Of a stretch of 6,548 bases of DNA, positions 6,525-6,548 are shown piece by piece. Position numbers and translations under genes: made by a program. The number at the start of each line of letters is the position of its first letter. Position 1 is the first letter of the stretch. A model generated the notes under the pieces. The model saw only the letters and a program-made list of their open reading frames with translations, searched no databases and was not told where the DNA came from. The stretch spans positions 1 through 6,548 of the forward strand of contig CAMLML010000127.1 in NCBI GenBank assembly GCA_946481095.1, written 5' to 3'. The DNA is from an uncultured Cellvibrio sp. GTDB lineage: Bacteria > Pseudomonadota > Gammaproteobacteria > Pseudomonadales > Cellvibrionaceae.

Positions 6525-6548
6525 TATGTGGGAAATGATCCGGTTAAT
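6525..6548 (+). repeat. Right 24-bp direct repeat (candidate attR), fragment of an Rhs core end
   Basis: This stretch is identical to 1-24 and encodes YVGNDPVN in frame 6525. Immediately upstream the same frame meets a stop codon at 6501-6503, so this copy is not preceded by an intact Rhs core within the window. It may continue rightward into the displaced tip of the original rhs gene, which cannot be seen here. Confidence 0.6.

Larger units (their letters stand above)
1..6548. mobile_element. Putative integrative element carrying an Rhs toxin tip, bounded by 24-bp direct repeats
   Basis: The window starts and ends with the same 24 bases and contains a tyrosine recombinase, a primase-helicase and a divergent XRE repressor, which together form a typical core for an integrating and self-replicating or satellite-like element. 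The cargo is an Rhs toxin tip plus a candidate immunity lipoprotein placed directly after the left repeat. The recombinase lies toward the right end, followed by a repeat-rich non-coding stretch. The repeat lies in the conserved end of the Rhs core, so an insertion there would swap the toxin domain of the resident Rhs protein. The gene content and repeat are seen directly. The mobile-element interpretation and its exact ends are inferred. A circular plasmid-like contig with overlapping ends, or a tandem rhs-tip duplication, remains possible. Confidence 0.6.

Overview
The window reads as one compact integrative element, or its circular form, built around a toxin tip for an Rhs protein. The organism is most likely a gammaproteobacterium of moderate GC content. 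That rests on the Rhs core style, a lipoprotein immunity candidate and XerC/D-like recombinase and DnaG-like primase sequences. The genus cannot be settled from the sequence alone.

Layout from left to right: (1) 1-585 is the C-terminal end of an Rhs protein, entered in frame at the last conserved core residues (YVGNDPVNKIDPTG), followed by a tip of about 180 residues with an HExxH zinc-peptidase motif. (2) 587-1033 is a small predicted lipoprotein, one base after the tip stop codon, the usual place for the cognate immunity gene. (3) 1061-1103 is a strong terminator that closes this cargo pair. (4) 1109-1498, on the minus strand, is an XRE-family repressor. It is divergent from (5) 1614-4607, a large CHC2 zinc-finger/TOPRIM/P-loop ATPase primase-helicase. 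The promoter region between them carries palindromes of the sort a repressor would bind. (6) 4637-5671 is a tyrosine recombinase with the complete catalytic set. (7) 5672-6524 is about 850 bases without a credible gene but rich in inverted and direct repeats, including one large imperfect inverted repeat with an attC-like layout. (8) 6525-6548 repeats the first 24 bases exactly.

The terminal repeat is the main observation. It encodes YVGNDPVN, the conserved end of the Rhs core immediately before the toxin junction. The simplest reading is that the recombinase uses this stretch of rhs as its attachment site. Insertion would fuse the host rhs core in frame to the tip carried by the element, supply the matching immunity gene, and push the resident tip downstream of the right-hand copy. 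The primase-helicase and repressor would replicate and control the excised circle, as in satellite-like elements. The competing explanations are a circular contig whose ends overlap, or a classical orphan-tip duplication of the rhs locus. Sequence outside the window would decide between them.
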